Of a stretch of DNA of 64,000 bases, positions 36,187 through 50,112 are shown piece after piece. The position numbers and the translations under genes were made by a program. The stretch covers positions 67,718,702 to 67,782,701 of the forward strand of contig NC_086022.1 in the NCBI RefSeq assembly GCF_036323735.1. Reading direction: 5' to 3'. Under the pieces are notes generated by a model. The model was not told where the DNA came from. It made no database searches and saw only the letters and a list, made by a program, of their open reading frames with translations. Numbering within the stretch: position 1 is the first letter of the stretch; each line of letters starts with the position of its first letter. Source of the DNA: Rattus norvegicus (Eukaryota > Chordata > Mammalia > Rodentia > Muridae).

Positions 36187-37980
36187 ACAACCCTCAGCTG
36201 AAGATTCTCTGTTCTCCCCCCTCTCCACTTCTCCTTCAGAAGCTCAGCCACTTTGCTAATTCATCCTTACCTTTCAAAGTGGCACAAGTTCTCTCGCACG
36301 TCTTTTCTAACTGCCCAGTAGGTTGTCCTGAACCAAAAGCTCTAGAAAATCCAGCTGCCTACAGCTGAATCACCAACTTGCCCCAGCTAGGTCCTCCTTG
36401 TCCCTTCCTTTCCCAGAGGCTCCACTTTCCCAGATTCCTGTTCTGTAGCCATTTCAGCCCCTTCAGACTCAGTGGCTGCCATCCCAGCTCAATAGTTCTC
36501 TCTCCGGAATCCTGACTCCTTTTCTCTGGGTTACCACACTAGTTGGGCCCCACCATCTCCTCTGGCCTCAGCCTTTCTGCTGACTTCTCCACCCACCCAC
36601 TCTGCCCAGTCATGTCTGGAATAAAACAAACCAAAGGCATTGTTCTTCAAAGCTTCCTACAGTCTAAAGAGTGATGTCAAAACACCTTAGTCTCAGAGTC
36701 AAGGCTTCTGGGCAAGGTTGACTTAATCCTCCACTGCCTCCTTCATAACCCACTTCTTATGGAAACCAAGACTACAAAAGCCATCTCTCCAGGTGCCCAA
36801 GTCTTCACAATTCTCTGTGTTCTCCATCCCACCACTCCACACCCCCGTGGCAACTGTCAGAGGTGCTGTGAGTGGGACTCTTCCAACTACAAAGGTCTTT
36901 ACAGAGTTTCATCTCAATTCCCCCTGATGTTGTTACGAGGTACACCTCAAGACAGACCCATTTTAGAGAGAAGAAACTGAGGCAGCGCAGAGTTAAACAA
37001 CTGACTCCAGGTCATAAAGCAGATGGAGTGGTTTCCCACCATATTGTTAAGGAGGAATGGGAATCACCTCTTTCACAGGAAGGTGTGAAGCCTTTGCTTC
37101 TTCCCATGCACACCCCATGGCAGCTGACACAATGGCTTTTGTCAAGGGATTGTGTTGATGGTGATGACAATATCCAACACCTGTTCTACCTTCAAGCTTC
37201 CTTCTGCCTCTTACCCACACAAAGCCTTCCACACCTGCGTGGGAAGATACCTGTGTCATTTCAGGGGACTGAAGAAACTGCTTTAGCCAGTCTCATAGGA
37301 AGCTTAACTTTCTTATGACACAGAATGACTCTACATTGAGACAGGGTCTCCAGTATCTCAAAGCTTACCAGATGCACCACCTGCCTAGCTGCCTGCCTTG
37401 TAAAAGTCTTCCCATCTCCAGCTGGTTCCCTCTCAGTCAGACCGGCTTTCCTCCAACCAGTCCCCAACCCAATGGGGTTCACCATCCTATTACTCCATGC
37501 AATGATCCAAACAAGTATAACACATTTTCCAGCAGGAACAAGTCAACCTATCCTCTCATCACCACAGAGACCATTCCTGCTTATATGGTTCACTGTGGTC
37601 TTGTAGGTTCACTCTGGCCCTAAGTATAAGTCCTATGTGGCCTTGCATGACATGAGGCACCTTCCTGCCTGGTATTAGTATTACAATTATTCTCACCTAT
37701 CAAGTACCAAATGTCAGGCGCCAGGCATTTTTTGGGCTGGGGCTCACTCTTTCATTGATGAGGACAACAGGTAGTAAGAACCAGTTCCTCTCCCATGATG
37801 TCCCTCATTTTCTTCACCCACCATTCACAGCTGCCTGGAAGTGTGTACCCAGACACATGTGTATTGCCTATCTCTCTTTCTAGGAAAGCTACTATCACAG
37901 GGCTGTGTCTACCCAGGGGGGCTCTGGATCAACTGTGCCCAGTGAGCAAGTAGCAGATGAACGAGGGGTTAGTAACTAAA

Positions 37981-38033
<53 letters not shown>

Positions 38034-39828
38034 GAGTCATCTGTGCCTTTGAGCTCTTAGTACCTGGGCTCGGTTGTTTTTGCCTCTCTGGCAAGCCTAT
38101 ACCTCTATAAGGTGATAACATCCATCATCATAGTGTGCTACCTGTTACCACAGCTGACAGAGAATTGGCACATAAGCACTTGACATGTGCCTGCCCGTTC
38201 TTCAACTGCTAGAGAACAAAAGATTCTTTTCTGTGCCTTTGCACCGAATTAAGAATTGAAGGTAGAGGGCTGGGGACATAGCTCAGAGGGTCGACTTCTT
38301 GCCTAGCATGCTCTAAACCCTGCTTCAGTCCCCAGCACTATATAAATCAGGTGTAGGAATGTATGCCTAGAATCAGAAGTTCAAGTTTATCCTCAGCTAC
38401 ATAAAGAGTTTGAAACCAACCACGAGTGTGTGAAACACTGTCTCAACTTTTTTTTTAATGTAGTGAAGGTACAGACAGAGATAATCCCACCACTAAGCCA
38501 CCTGTGACGTTCACAACCCCAGAAAGGACAAGCAGGGGGCTGGGGAGACTAGATGTGATTTGCCTCCCATCCATAGCTGCCCCTGCCACTCACCATGCCT
38601 TGCTCCAGGGCCTTCTTAATGTGTCTAGTGTCTGCTACAGGGAACCAGATCTCAGCAATGATGCACTGCTGGGTGACGTCGATGTTGCACATGTTCAGCA
38701 CGTGGTAGACGGCCTTCATCTTCTGTACTTTGATGACCCACGAGTGCCAGTTGGAAGCTGCTTCCTGCAGTAGGCGCTGTCGGTGAGACTCTGTTTGGGT
38801 AATGACCTGAGCAAGAAACAAAGAGAGAACCATAAGCATTCACGGAGGTATGAGACACAATGGCAAAAATGGGGGTTCGTCTGCCATGGCGGCTTCCCCT
38901 GCCCTGCAAACAGCATGTAATCAGTTTGGCTTCCCTACCCAAGGTTAGAGCCCACAGGCAAAGACCGTATCTTCCTTTCCCTCTAAGATCTCCCTCATGC
39001 TATTGCTCTGGGTTAAATTGTGTGTCAGGTTAAGATGAAGCCATGCCAGATTAGCATGACCCTGGATCTAGAGATCAAGGCACACAAGAAGTATACTGTG
39101 GGAATCGTGCATTGATGAGAATAAGGTATCCACTAGCCTAGGGCATCGCTGCCAGTGGACACCAGACAAAACTGGAAGGTTCCTTCCTAAATCCCCTTAG
39201 GAAGAGCCCAGCCCAGGTAGCACCTTGATTTTGGTCTCCAGAAAGAACTGTGTGTGAGAAGCAACATCAATTAATAGAACCTACCCAATTTGTCATCATT
39301 TTTACAATGTTTGTTACAATGTCTCCAAAACAGATCAAACGGTCTCTGTAACAATCCATCTGATAAAAGCTAAGTGAGTTCATGAACGGGCAATTTGACA
39401 TGAATAAAATTCATTTGATGGAATTACATTTCATGCTTTGACAAATAAAATAGGGTCATCTTTATCAGGAACCTTTCCTATGGCTATTGTGGCACACTGT
39501 AAAAGACATATCATAAATGTAAGACCTATAATACGCAGGCCTGCACACATGTCTTGAAGGGTCGCTGGAGGGTTTAATGCAGCCTGGCATGAGGATTACC
39601 ATGAGGGCCACCTGACATGGATGAAACTTTCACAGACTTCACAGCAAAGCTTACCCTAACAAAAACACAGTGTATCTCCAGGAAAGAAACACCTGCAGGC
39701 CAGAGAGATGGCTCAGCTTATGAAGGTGCTCACTGCTAAGCCTGATCTCCTGAGTGTTTGAGTCCTTTACATGATGGAAAGAATCCACCTTTACGAGTCT
39801 TCCTCCACATGCTGTAACACATGTGTGG

Positions 39829-39861
<33 letters not shown>

Positions 39862-42800
39862 GTAATTTAAAAAGAAAAAACCTGCCTATAGGCAGGATTG
39901 AATCCTAGAATCCTAGTGTATAGAACTTCAGAATGAACTCCAGGAGAGGCCCTTCTAGCACATAATGACAAAAATGGGGGTTCATCCGCCATAGTGACTT
40001 CCCCTGCCCTGAAAAGAGCATGTGATCAGTTTGTCTCCCAGTTGGTCATCATCCCCAGTGACACCAAGTGTGTGTGATGAGAGCATTCTGGAAGGGCAGC
40101 AGCACGGAAATTGGTTGTTGAAGTCAGCTGAGCCAGTCGGTCACTTGATCCCATAACTGCACACACCCGCTTCCACAATATGTCCTCCACAATCACTGCC
40201 AGACAGCACGTGGGGTTTCAGATTCATCCTCGGGCCTGACTGAACAGAACAGGGGAAGCTGGCCAATCAGAGTCCCCAGATCCCTGAGGACAAGGCCCAA
40301 GCCCCACTACGTATAAGCAGTGCAATCACCCTTGTTTCTTTCCCGTTCTCCTGCGGGAATATTTTCATGAATGAAATCCCTTGAGGGAAACAGTTTCTAC
40401 AAGGAACAGAGACAATTAAATACATTAAATACACATACTCTGAGGGGCAGTAAAAGTATCTGTTAGCCAAAGGCTTTTAAAAGTGCCAGATGTAGTGGCA
40501 TATACTTGTAACTCCAGCAGTGAGGCTGAAGCAGGAGGATTGACATGAGTTCTAGACAAGCCTGGATTGCACAGTAGATAGTAGCCCCGTTAGGGCTACA
40601 AAGCAAGACCCCAATTTCAAAAAATGAATAAATAAGGGACCAGAGAGATGGCTCTGAGGTTAAGAGCACTGACTGCTCTTCCAGAGGTCCTGAGTTCAAT
40701 TCCCAGCAACCACATGGTGGCTCACAACCACCTGTAATGAGATCTGATGCCCTCTTCTGGTGTGTCTGAAGACAGCTTCAATGTACTTATACATTAAATA
40801 AATAATATTTTTATTTTTTTTCTTTTCTTTTCTTTTTTTTCGGAGCTGGGGATCGAACCAAGGGCCTTGCGCTTGCTAGGTAAGCACTCTACCACTGAGC
40901 TAAATCCCCAACCTCATAAATAATATTTTTAAAATGAATAAATAAAACATAATTTCTAAACCCACACACCAAAGATTTAAATTGTGCTGGCCTATTCAGT
41001 AGCCAAATTTGAGAATTTGGATTTAATAAAAATTGAACAATGACTCAGTTTGTCAAGCACTTGACAATTGAGTTCAATCCTAGAATCCATCTAAAAGTGC
41101 CTGGCACTGTAGGATATGCTAGCAACCCAAGGCTTGGAAGGGAGAGACAGAAGGGTCCTTGAGGCTTGCTGGCCAGTCAGCCTACCTAACTGGTAAAATC
41201 AGGGACCCTGTCTCCAAGAAGGGATGTGGCATTCCAGAAGATAATACTGAAATTGAAATCATCCTCTGGCTTCTACCCGCGGGCGTGCGTGCACAAAATT
41301 TAAATAGCAATCAAACATCACAGACACTCGGTGTCCCTGGGGATGATGACAAGCTTTTCCAAGGAAATGTATCTGGGATGCATCTCACGCTCACACGGAA
41401 AAATCAGACTCCCTGTTTTCACAGTCGTTAATCAGCATAACAGTTTGGTACGGGCAAACTGGTTGTTCCGCTCAGCTGGCTGACTAGCTGGTTGCAGACT
41501 CATCAGGCAAAGGCTGATAAAGGCTCATAAAGGGCTCCTTTCATCAGATATGGGCGGCTGCCAGGAGGTAAACTAGGGCTGCGGCCCATTCTAAGCTGAG
41601 GAGAGCAGCACGTGACAGACATTCAGAAATGTCGGCCCCGGCTCCCTGAACACTGCTTTCTAATTGTGTAATCTGCCGCAGCTCCAACCAGAATCGCATA
41701 GCAAACATTCCAGGCAGGGGCCTGGGGACAGGATCCACCCGGAAGAGGTAGGGACCATCGGCTCCAGCCTGAAGCCCGCACTCACAGTGATTAAGTCTTC
41801 CAGCCTCACATTGACACTGGCCAGCATCTCTCTGCGCTCGGCTGCATGCTCCGGGCAGGGGTAGATGGTAGCACGAAACCTGTGTGGGACACATTCCAAA
41901 GGGCACACATGAGTCACTTCAGAAAAGCTTCCATGATCCCTTTGCCATGAGGCCATCACTAACTGACATGACTCAAATGGCCTGTGCTAAAATGGCCTCC
42001 TGTGTGGTCCTTAGAAAATGATTCACAGCAGCCGGGCACAGTGCCTCATGCCTCTAATCCCAGCACTTAGAAGACTGATGAGACAGGAGGATTACAAGCT
42101 CAAAGCTTCTTCAGAGTGAATTCCAGGCCAGGCTCATGGGTATTCCTAGCATGAGTGAGGTCCTGGGTTCAATCCCCACGACAACACACACAAACATAAG
42201 TAACGTTAAGATCATTCTACAGAAACAACTGAGCCATGGTGATTACTTTTTCCTTTCCTATTTACTCTTTTTCGGTGCCAGTGAACTGAACTCAGGGTAC
42301 CGGCATGTCAGGCAAGTGCCGTAGCTACCACCATGCTTCAGCTCCAGCCCAAGTCAGCCCACTCGAGCAGCATGCTAGAATAGGTATAACCTGGACCAGG
42401 CTCTGTCTCTACTTTGTTACCTTGGTAACTAGTTAGTTACTTTCTCCCTGTTCATAGGCTTACAACTATTGACAGTCTGTTGGGGTTTCAGCATCGTTTA
42501 AAATGATCATCAGAAAGTTACTCTAAAGTCCTATCAACTTCAAAGAGAGCTTCAAACTTTTCGCATGCCCAACCCCAATCACCATGATAGAGTGCAATGA
42601 CCTCTCACCCATCACAGATCTTCTTGATTTTCAGCCTGAGCTGTTCTCCTTGATAAAATATGATGAATATATTCTTTTTAATTTCTTCTTTCTGGAATAT
42701 CAGGAAAAAAAATTATTTCCTTTCTTCCCTCCCAGAGTTGAGGATGGATGCCCTGTCTAAACGTTCCACCACCGAGCTATGCCTAGCAGAACATAAACTA

Positions 42801-45800
42801 TAAAATCTGTAAGCCCCAAAGAAACAGGGGCACTAACTGCTTGCTAATCAAGGAGGCCACAGTTGCCTAATTCTGCTCTCACACCACGGGGAAGAGCCAT
42901 GCTCACGCCTAAGAAAACACCTCAGAGAGAGGCTAGAATATTCCAAGTATCAAAACATCGGTAGCTAGCAGGGCATCAGAGGCAGCCACACACGCCTGCG
43001 TGTTACAAGTTAGTCTATGCCTGATACTTAGCAAAGGGAAAGCTGTGACTAAGTTTTGACTCACACAGCTACTTGACTAGGTGCCCTTAAGAGTGCTGCT
43101 CAGGCTGGCGGGTGTGGTGGCACACGCCTTTAATCACAGCATTCAGGAGGAACTTAAAAGGTTTCAGGCAGTCAGGGCTAAGTAGTACGAGCCTGCTCAA
43201 AACAAAGGAACAAACAAAACAAGAAAACCATTGCTTAAAGTCTGTTTCAGATAGGGGGGTTGTACGGCTCAGTGGCTCCCTCGGTTTGTGAGGAGTCCTG
43301 GGTTCAAACCTCAGCAAAGCAAACACAAAGTTACTTGTAGAGATGTAACCATGAACAGAAACAATGCCTGCCAGCTCGCTGTCACTGCTTTTCATTTGAG
43401 GGGATAAAGAAAAACTAGAAAACACGTTGTTGAAGGTAATGACCCAGTGAACTTATTACAGTACTCTGGGCCCTGGAATCAGGTGCCACCTCAAAGAGAT
43501 GGTCCAGAAAATGTCATGAAAATATCACACACCCTTCAAGCAAGGAAGCCTGCCTTCCTTGGATTCGTCTCACAGAATTAATTCATTAAGAGGTAAAAGT
43601 CTACGTGCATAATCCCAGGACTAAGAAGACGAGGAAGAAAATCTTGAGTTAAAGGCAGCCTGGGGATAGCTATGCTGTCTCAAAACAACCACCAAAAGGT
43701 AAGAAGCGTGGACACGCTGTGGAGGGTAACCGGAAGTAACTGTCCAGAGGGTCGCATCACTGAGCATCCCTCACAGCAGTAAATGTACGCACTATCGTTT
43801 TAGTGGCCGCTCATAGGAACAAGTTAGGGGTGTCGCGGAATTTCTGCAAATGCCTACTTTGTACTATTTCCAAACATCCTCCACCCATAGAAACTTCCCG
43901 GTCTTTTTCTGAACGTTGCGGTCCTCTAGTCTCTAGATCTGCTAGAGTCAGGGATCCATTCTGACTTCCTGGCACCTGCTAGGTGACTCCTCTATCCACA
44001 ATCCTCTTTCTCCACATAGTCCCTCTCTCACCAGGATTATGTATCAAAACTTAACTCAACATCACAATTTAAAATAACCATAGAAACCAGGCATGGTGCC
44101 CAGGCCTGCGATCTCAGCACTTGGGCGCTATGGGCAGGGAGATCAGAGGGTCACGACCTGTCTCTGCTACATGGACAATTTGAAGTCAGTCTGGGGCACG
44201 TGAGAATCTATCAAAATAAACACACACACTCACACACATACATGCACACTCACACACACACAGAATTAAGGATGCACAGGATTATGGGTAGAAATTTTCT
44301 TATTATTTTAAGTGAAAAAGAGCAGAAAAATCATTTCAATATAAAATTATAACTGCACTCAGGAGGGAGAGGCAGGTGGATCTGAGTTCAAGGCCAGCCT
44401 ACTCTACAGAGTGAGTTCTAGGACAGTCAGGACTACAGGGAAACCTTATCTTGAAAAACCAAATAAATAAATAAATACATACATACATAAATACATATAC
44501 ATATACATACATACATAAATTATAACTGCCTTGGTTAGAGAAAAGCAATATAAGAAGATAGTTAAAATATATTGGTATACTGGAAAACATCTTTTAAAAA
44601 GGGGGACTTTTTTCTTTAATTACTCATAAGAAAGAGCATGAACACAGTCCCCCACCACCACAAATAATGTGGTTGAGTTTCTCTCCTTGGGTCAGCACAT
44701 TTTGGATGCACTGGATAAGTCTCGCCCTGGGATAACCTTAGCATCTTCTCACCAGATAAACATGGGCTTTCCCCTTGTTCTTTATTTTATTTTAACTATG
44801 ATTTTCTTTTAATCAAAGGAAACAAGATTAATGTTTCAGCCTCTCATCTGGCAGATTGCAGACTTTTGGCTTCCAGGAGTGAAGAAGAAGTAGGTTTAAC
44901 TACAAGGGTAGAGGAAGCAATTAGCCTATGGACTCAACACCAACAACCGTGCAGCTTCGGGGGAGAGCCTTCTCACGGGAGGCCTGCGGACCGTAGGCAG
45001 GAAGCATCTTCCCATCTTGTCAGCATCACCTGGGCGGCTGTGAGAAGTGCAGACCCTCAGGCTCCAGCTTCCACCCCAGCCCAGCTAGATCCCAGGTGAC
45101 CCTCAACTGGGGTTGGGAGGATGCACACGGAAGCTTGAGAAACTGCAGTGGGCTCTGGGTGATGAAAACAGATCGGGCCTCACGTGGTACCAATATTGTA
45201 CATTTCTAGAAACAAGATGCCGACCTACGCAGTTGGAGGAATGAACCGACTATGCTGTGTTAAGAAGAACTGGTCCTTGGATAGACCTTTCAGACATACA
45301 TTTTAAGTCGGGGGGGGGGGGGGAGAAAGGGTTAAGGAAAGAGAGAGAGAGAAAAGAGAGGGGGTGGGAAGGAAACAGACACCAGCTGCTTGTGTGAGGG
45401 ATGTCTTTAGTGTTATGGACTCCAGGAAGTTCACAGAGCCAATCCTGCAGGCCTGAGCTGCCCACCGTCACAGGATCCTCCAGAAGTGTGTCCATCTCGC
45501 TGAACTTCAAATATACGTTTCCCCGGCAAACTCTCCACAGCAGCCTCTCGAAGGAAGCCATCCTCTCCCTGTTTATCACACCGGCCGTGAACCTAGAGAG
45601 TAAGAAGAGGAAATACCCATGAGCATAGGGTCTGTGGGGAGAGCGATGGCAACCGCTCACCAAGTCACACACGTCCCAGTTCCAGCTCGCTCAATCTTAT
45701 TACATTGTCTGTTTTCTTTGATATCCTGTGTCCTTAATCACCGCAATTCTATCTATACTATATATAACATTATATACTGCATAATACTATATGTACTATA

Positions 45801-46050
45801 TATAATAGACCTTTTTTATGATGTTGTAGCCAAAGTCGGTAAATGTTCAATGGTCTCGACATATTTTTATTTTTGAAAAGCAATGCATTATGAAACACAC
45901 ATTAGCTGGGCGGTGGTTCCACAAAGCCTTTGATCCCAGCACTCATGAGAGAGAAGCGGGCACGCCTCTGAGTTCGAGGCCAGCCTAACCTACGGAGCGA
46001 GTTCCAGAACAGCCAGGGCTCCACAGGAAAACCTTGCCTTGAAGCGCGCG

Positions 46051-46096
<46 letters not shown>

Positions 46097-47550
46097 GAAC
46101 ACATTGATGTCCAGGTATCCTGGTACTTAGATAGCTGCTAGTCTGAAATCTGACGTGGTCTTCAAACTGTAACTTTTCAGTGCTTTATTACTTTAGACAA
46201 TGTGTCCTTGCACTATCTTTGGGTAAAGTATTTACATAAACATTATCTTCTTTCTATTTCAAATTTTGTTTTTTGCAACGGGATTTCTTTGTGTAGCCCT
46301 GGCTATCTTGGAAATCACTCTGTAGACCTGGCTGTCTTGGAGCCCACTGTGTAGACCAAGCTAGCCTTGAACTCATAGAGATCCACCAGCCTCTGCCTCT
46401 TGAGTGCTGGGGTTAAAGGTGTGAGCCAACAAGCCCAGTTCCATTTCAAATTTCAAGGTTCTCAATATGTATTGAATAAAAGATTAGGAACCTCCAACCA
46501 CTTCACCAATCTCACAAGAACACTGAACGCATCCCATGTTGAACTGTCACATATTTTCAAGAGTACTGTATGTTACATTAATAACAGTTACTTAAGGCTG
46601 AGTTGCCTGCTCGATTCTGTCATCTCCAAGGACATTTGAAAACTCCAAGTGCGTTTTATCAAACACAAGGGGAGGGGGAAATATACCTTCCTCCTAACTT
46701 TGTCCCAAAGCTAGGGAAGAGTCGCACATAAAGGATGGGCAGATACTCCAGAGGGCAGCCATGCACCCAGGTACTCTCCAGGCTTGAGAGCATGAATGTA
46801 GTCACAAGCAAGGGGCACTTCCTCCCCCACCTCATGTAGAGAGAATCTCTTGTGCAATGTGTGGAAGTGCCACCTGTCAATCAAATGCTGTCAGCCTATT
46901 AGCTTAGGCAGGAAATAGGAGGTGGAAGTTCTGGTACAGAGAGAGGATTCCTGGGATAGAGTCAGGCTCAGAGGATCCACCCAGGAACACGGAAGGGGAG
47001 ATGCACGGAACCTGAGCAGAGGTAACTGGACAAATGGCTGAAACTGAGACCGGAATAAACGGGATATTAATCGATGAGCTAGCTAGAGAACAAGCCGAAG
47101 CCTACGGTCAAGTGTTTGTAAATATATTTTGAGTATCAGAGTTGTGAATTACTCCTCTGAGGCTATCTCTGTGTAGAAGCCTTGTACTCATTCACAGTCT
47201 GTGCCACACCCAGGAGTGCATCATTCTCCTATTGATCACAGGGAAATTGATCACATACCAGACATCAAGTGAAGGACCGGGCACCTATCCACACCCAGTT
47301 CTTAGGACATGGAGCTGTACTAACCCCAACTTTCCAGTCATGAATGCAGGCATGGCTCTTAGCTCCAAGAGACCTGAAGTGTCTTCAACAAAGAAATCTT
47401 CACCTAAGTTGGTTTCTGTCTGAAAGACAAAACACGGGACCTGTCATCAAACACAGGACAACATAGAAGACCCTGGACCCCAGGGTTTGCTCTATGGAAG
47501 CTTTAATCTTCCACAGATGACAACAAGGCAGAGAGCTCCTCGTCAGGACA

Positions 47551-47601
<51 letters not shown>

Positions 47602-48645
47602 AACCTTCCCACCCCAGGCCTAAGTGCTCAAACCCAGCCCTCTCTTGTTCAGACGCTCCTTCTCTTGGGCCATACTTTTGTTTTCTTAACTGAGACAGGG
47701 CCTTCTTAAGTCATCCTGGCTGGCCTAGAACTTGATCTATGGGCCAGGCCTGCCTCTGCCTCCCAAGTGCTGGGATTGAAGGCACCACCATGCCCAGCCT
47801 GAGACACAATATTTTTTAATTCAATTGAACCTGAATCACTGCTACTGCACCTGGAATATTTTCCTTCACTGATAGCCTGCATGTGGGGCAAGAAATGAAG
47901 TATTTTATTCAGTTAGGGAGATTGAACACACCAGCCAGTTTTTGAAATAAGAACTTAGGACTCTGAGGAAAAGGCCCTTTTTAATTCCACCCTAAGTTTA
48001 CCTCAAAAAAGTCCTGGGTTTTCTTCAGGAGGTATTTGAGCTCTGTCAGTTCCAAAAAGCTCTTCTTCAAAGCCTGATGGCTCTGGTTGGCTTCCTGTAG
48101 CTCTCCTTCCAACTTCTCCAGAGTAGTCTGCAAGGGTGGGAAAATGAGCCAGGTAAAAAGTGTCCTGACATTTCTTCTATACATTAACCAATTAACCATT
48201 AACCATAGTCAATAACCAGAAATCAAAGAGGCAGTCCTCACATCAGAGCAGTAATCTGAAGATGAGCCCTGTTCCTCTGTAAATCATGCATTCTTGTAGA
48301 ATACAGTGAAAGCCCGATTGTCCAGAGGGGACAATGCAAAAACATTCTGAGGAGTGGAAGACAGCTCATGAGGAAGTCATGGTGTCTTCCCCGTCTTCAA
48401 ACCCCTAAAAGATAAGTGATCTTACACATCGGGAATTTATTCTGCCCAGACGCACTGTGATGACGGTTAAAACTCAAAAGAAACTGTATCATCTCCCTCA
48501 ACCACTTCCCTGACCCATACTCCAGATACCCCAGTTCTACGTGGATCCAAAGAGCCGAACACAAACAAGAGAAAAGAGGCTACAGAAAAAGTGAGAAAAA
48601 AAGCAAGAAGGCAGAACTGAGCCAAAAAACAATTTCTTTTCCCAA

Positions 48646-48731
<86 letters not shown>

Positions 48732-50055
48732 AGGCTTGTGATGAGACCTGATGCCCTCTCTTCTGATCCTTGTGGACACCAGGCACTCACATAGTGCTCA
48801 GACATACATGCTGGCAAAACACCAGTATACACAAAATAAAATTTTTAAAAAGTTGGGAGGTAGCTGGAGAGATGGTTTGGAGTATAAGAGCACTGACTGC
48901 TCTTCCAGAGGTCCTGAGTTTAATTCCCAGCAACCACATGGTGGCTCACAACCATCTGTTATGGGATCTGATGCCATCTTCTGGTGTGTCTGAAGACAGC
49001 TACAGTGTGCTCATATAAATAAATAATTCTTTAAAAAGATTTTAAAAGTTTGAAATAGCAAGCAAAAATAAGTTACAGAAGAAATAAAGTAGACCAAGAT
49101 AAAATTTTAAATGGAGAATACTAAGCCATGGTCTCTATGTGTGTGTAGCTCTCTACATATTTGTAAGAGCACATATGAATGTAGCTGTGTACATATTTGT
49201 ACATAGTGTGGAGGCCAGGGATCAGCCTTGGGTATTGTTCCTCAGAAGCCATCTACCTTGCTTGGTTTGTTATTTTGGTTGTTTTGTTTTAGATGGGGTC
49301 TCTTGTTGGCCTGTAGCTCACTTCATAGGCCAATGAGTCCTCAGGATCTGCCTGTCTCTGCTTTCTCAATGTTGGGATTTACAAATGTGTGCCACCATGT
49401 CTAGCTTTTTTTATTATTATTTAATGTGGGTTGTGGGTGAACCAAACTTGGGTCCTTGTTTGTGCAGCAAGCAACTTCCCTATCCTGGTGGTTTGAATAG
49501 GAATGGCTCCCAGAGATTCATGTGTTTGAATGCTTGGCCATAGCGGGTGGCACTATTAGGAGGTGTGGCCTTGTTGGAGTAGGTGTGGCCTTGTTGAAGG
49601 AAGTGTGTCACTCTGGGGTAGGCTTTGAGGTCTCCTATGCTCAAACTATGCCCAGTGCAGAACACAGTCTCTGCTGTCTGCTGATCAAGATGTAGAACTC
49701 TCAGCTCCTTCAGCACCATGTCTGCCTACACTTTGTAATGTTTCCCCACCCTGATGATAATGGACTAAACCTCTGAAACAAGGCCCAATTAAATACTTTC
49801 TTTATAAGAGTTGCCCTGGTCATGGTGTCTCTTCACAGAAGTAAACCTTAACTAAGACACCTATTGAGCTATCTTGGCAGTCTACAACTAAATGAGGGCA
49901 GTAAACTGAAGAAACCACAACCAGTGAGAGTGGATTAAGGTCACCTATGTTTAAACTGTGGCGTCTCTGCAGTCTAGGGCTAGCTAGGCTCATGTTCCAA
50001 GAGATCCAAAGTCCTTCCTATCGTCCTTGGGCACCAAGCACACACATGGTGCACA

Positions 50056-50112
<57 letters not shown>

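Larger units (their letters stand above)
35917..38593 (-). other. Atp6v0a4: Atp6v0a4 intron 9
   Basis: It contains a CA microsatellite (36129-36184), a TG microsatellite (37984-38030) and an old ID/B1-like SINE (38267-38455). About 36190-37980 has no repeat or exon I recognise. Confidence 0.7.
38807..41785 (-). other. Atp6v0a4: Atp6v0a4 intron 8
   Basis: It contains a B2/B4-like SINE ending in a CA run (39692-39859), a B1-like remnant (40485-40620), a B2 with a nested ID insertion (40637-40932) and a B4-like SINE (about 41045-41300). Confidence 0.75.
42692..45465 (-). other. Atp6v0a4: Atp6v0a4 intron 6
   Basis: It contains B1-like SINEs (43105-43220, 44087-44230, 44345-44460), an ID-like remnant (43255-43320), CA and AAAT/CATA tracts (44220-44262, 44461-44520) and a G-run/GA tract (45309-45362). 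Confidence 0.7.
45593..47324 (-). other. Atp6v0a4: Atp6v0a4 intron 5
   Basis: It contains a forward B1 (45904-46044) whose tail is a (CG)n(CA)n microsatellite (46045-46095), and a reverse B1 (46270-46440). The AT-rich 45750-45810 stretch has no assigned origin. Confidence 0.75.
47420..48001 (-). other. Atp6v0a4: Atp6v0a4 intron 4
   Basis: It contains a CA microsatellite (47551-47600) and a reverse B1 (47694-47812). Confidence 0.8.
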
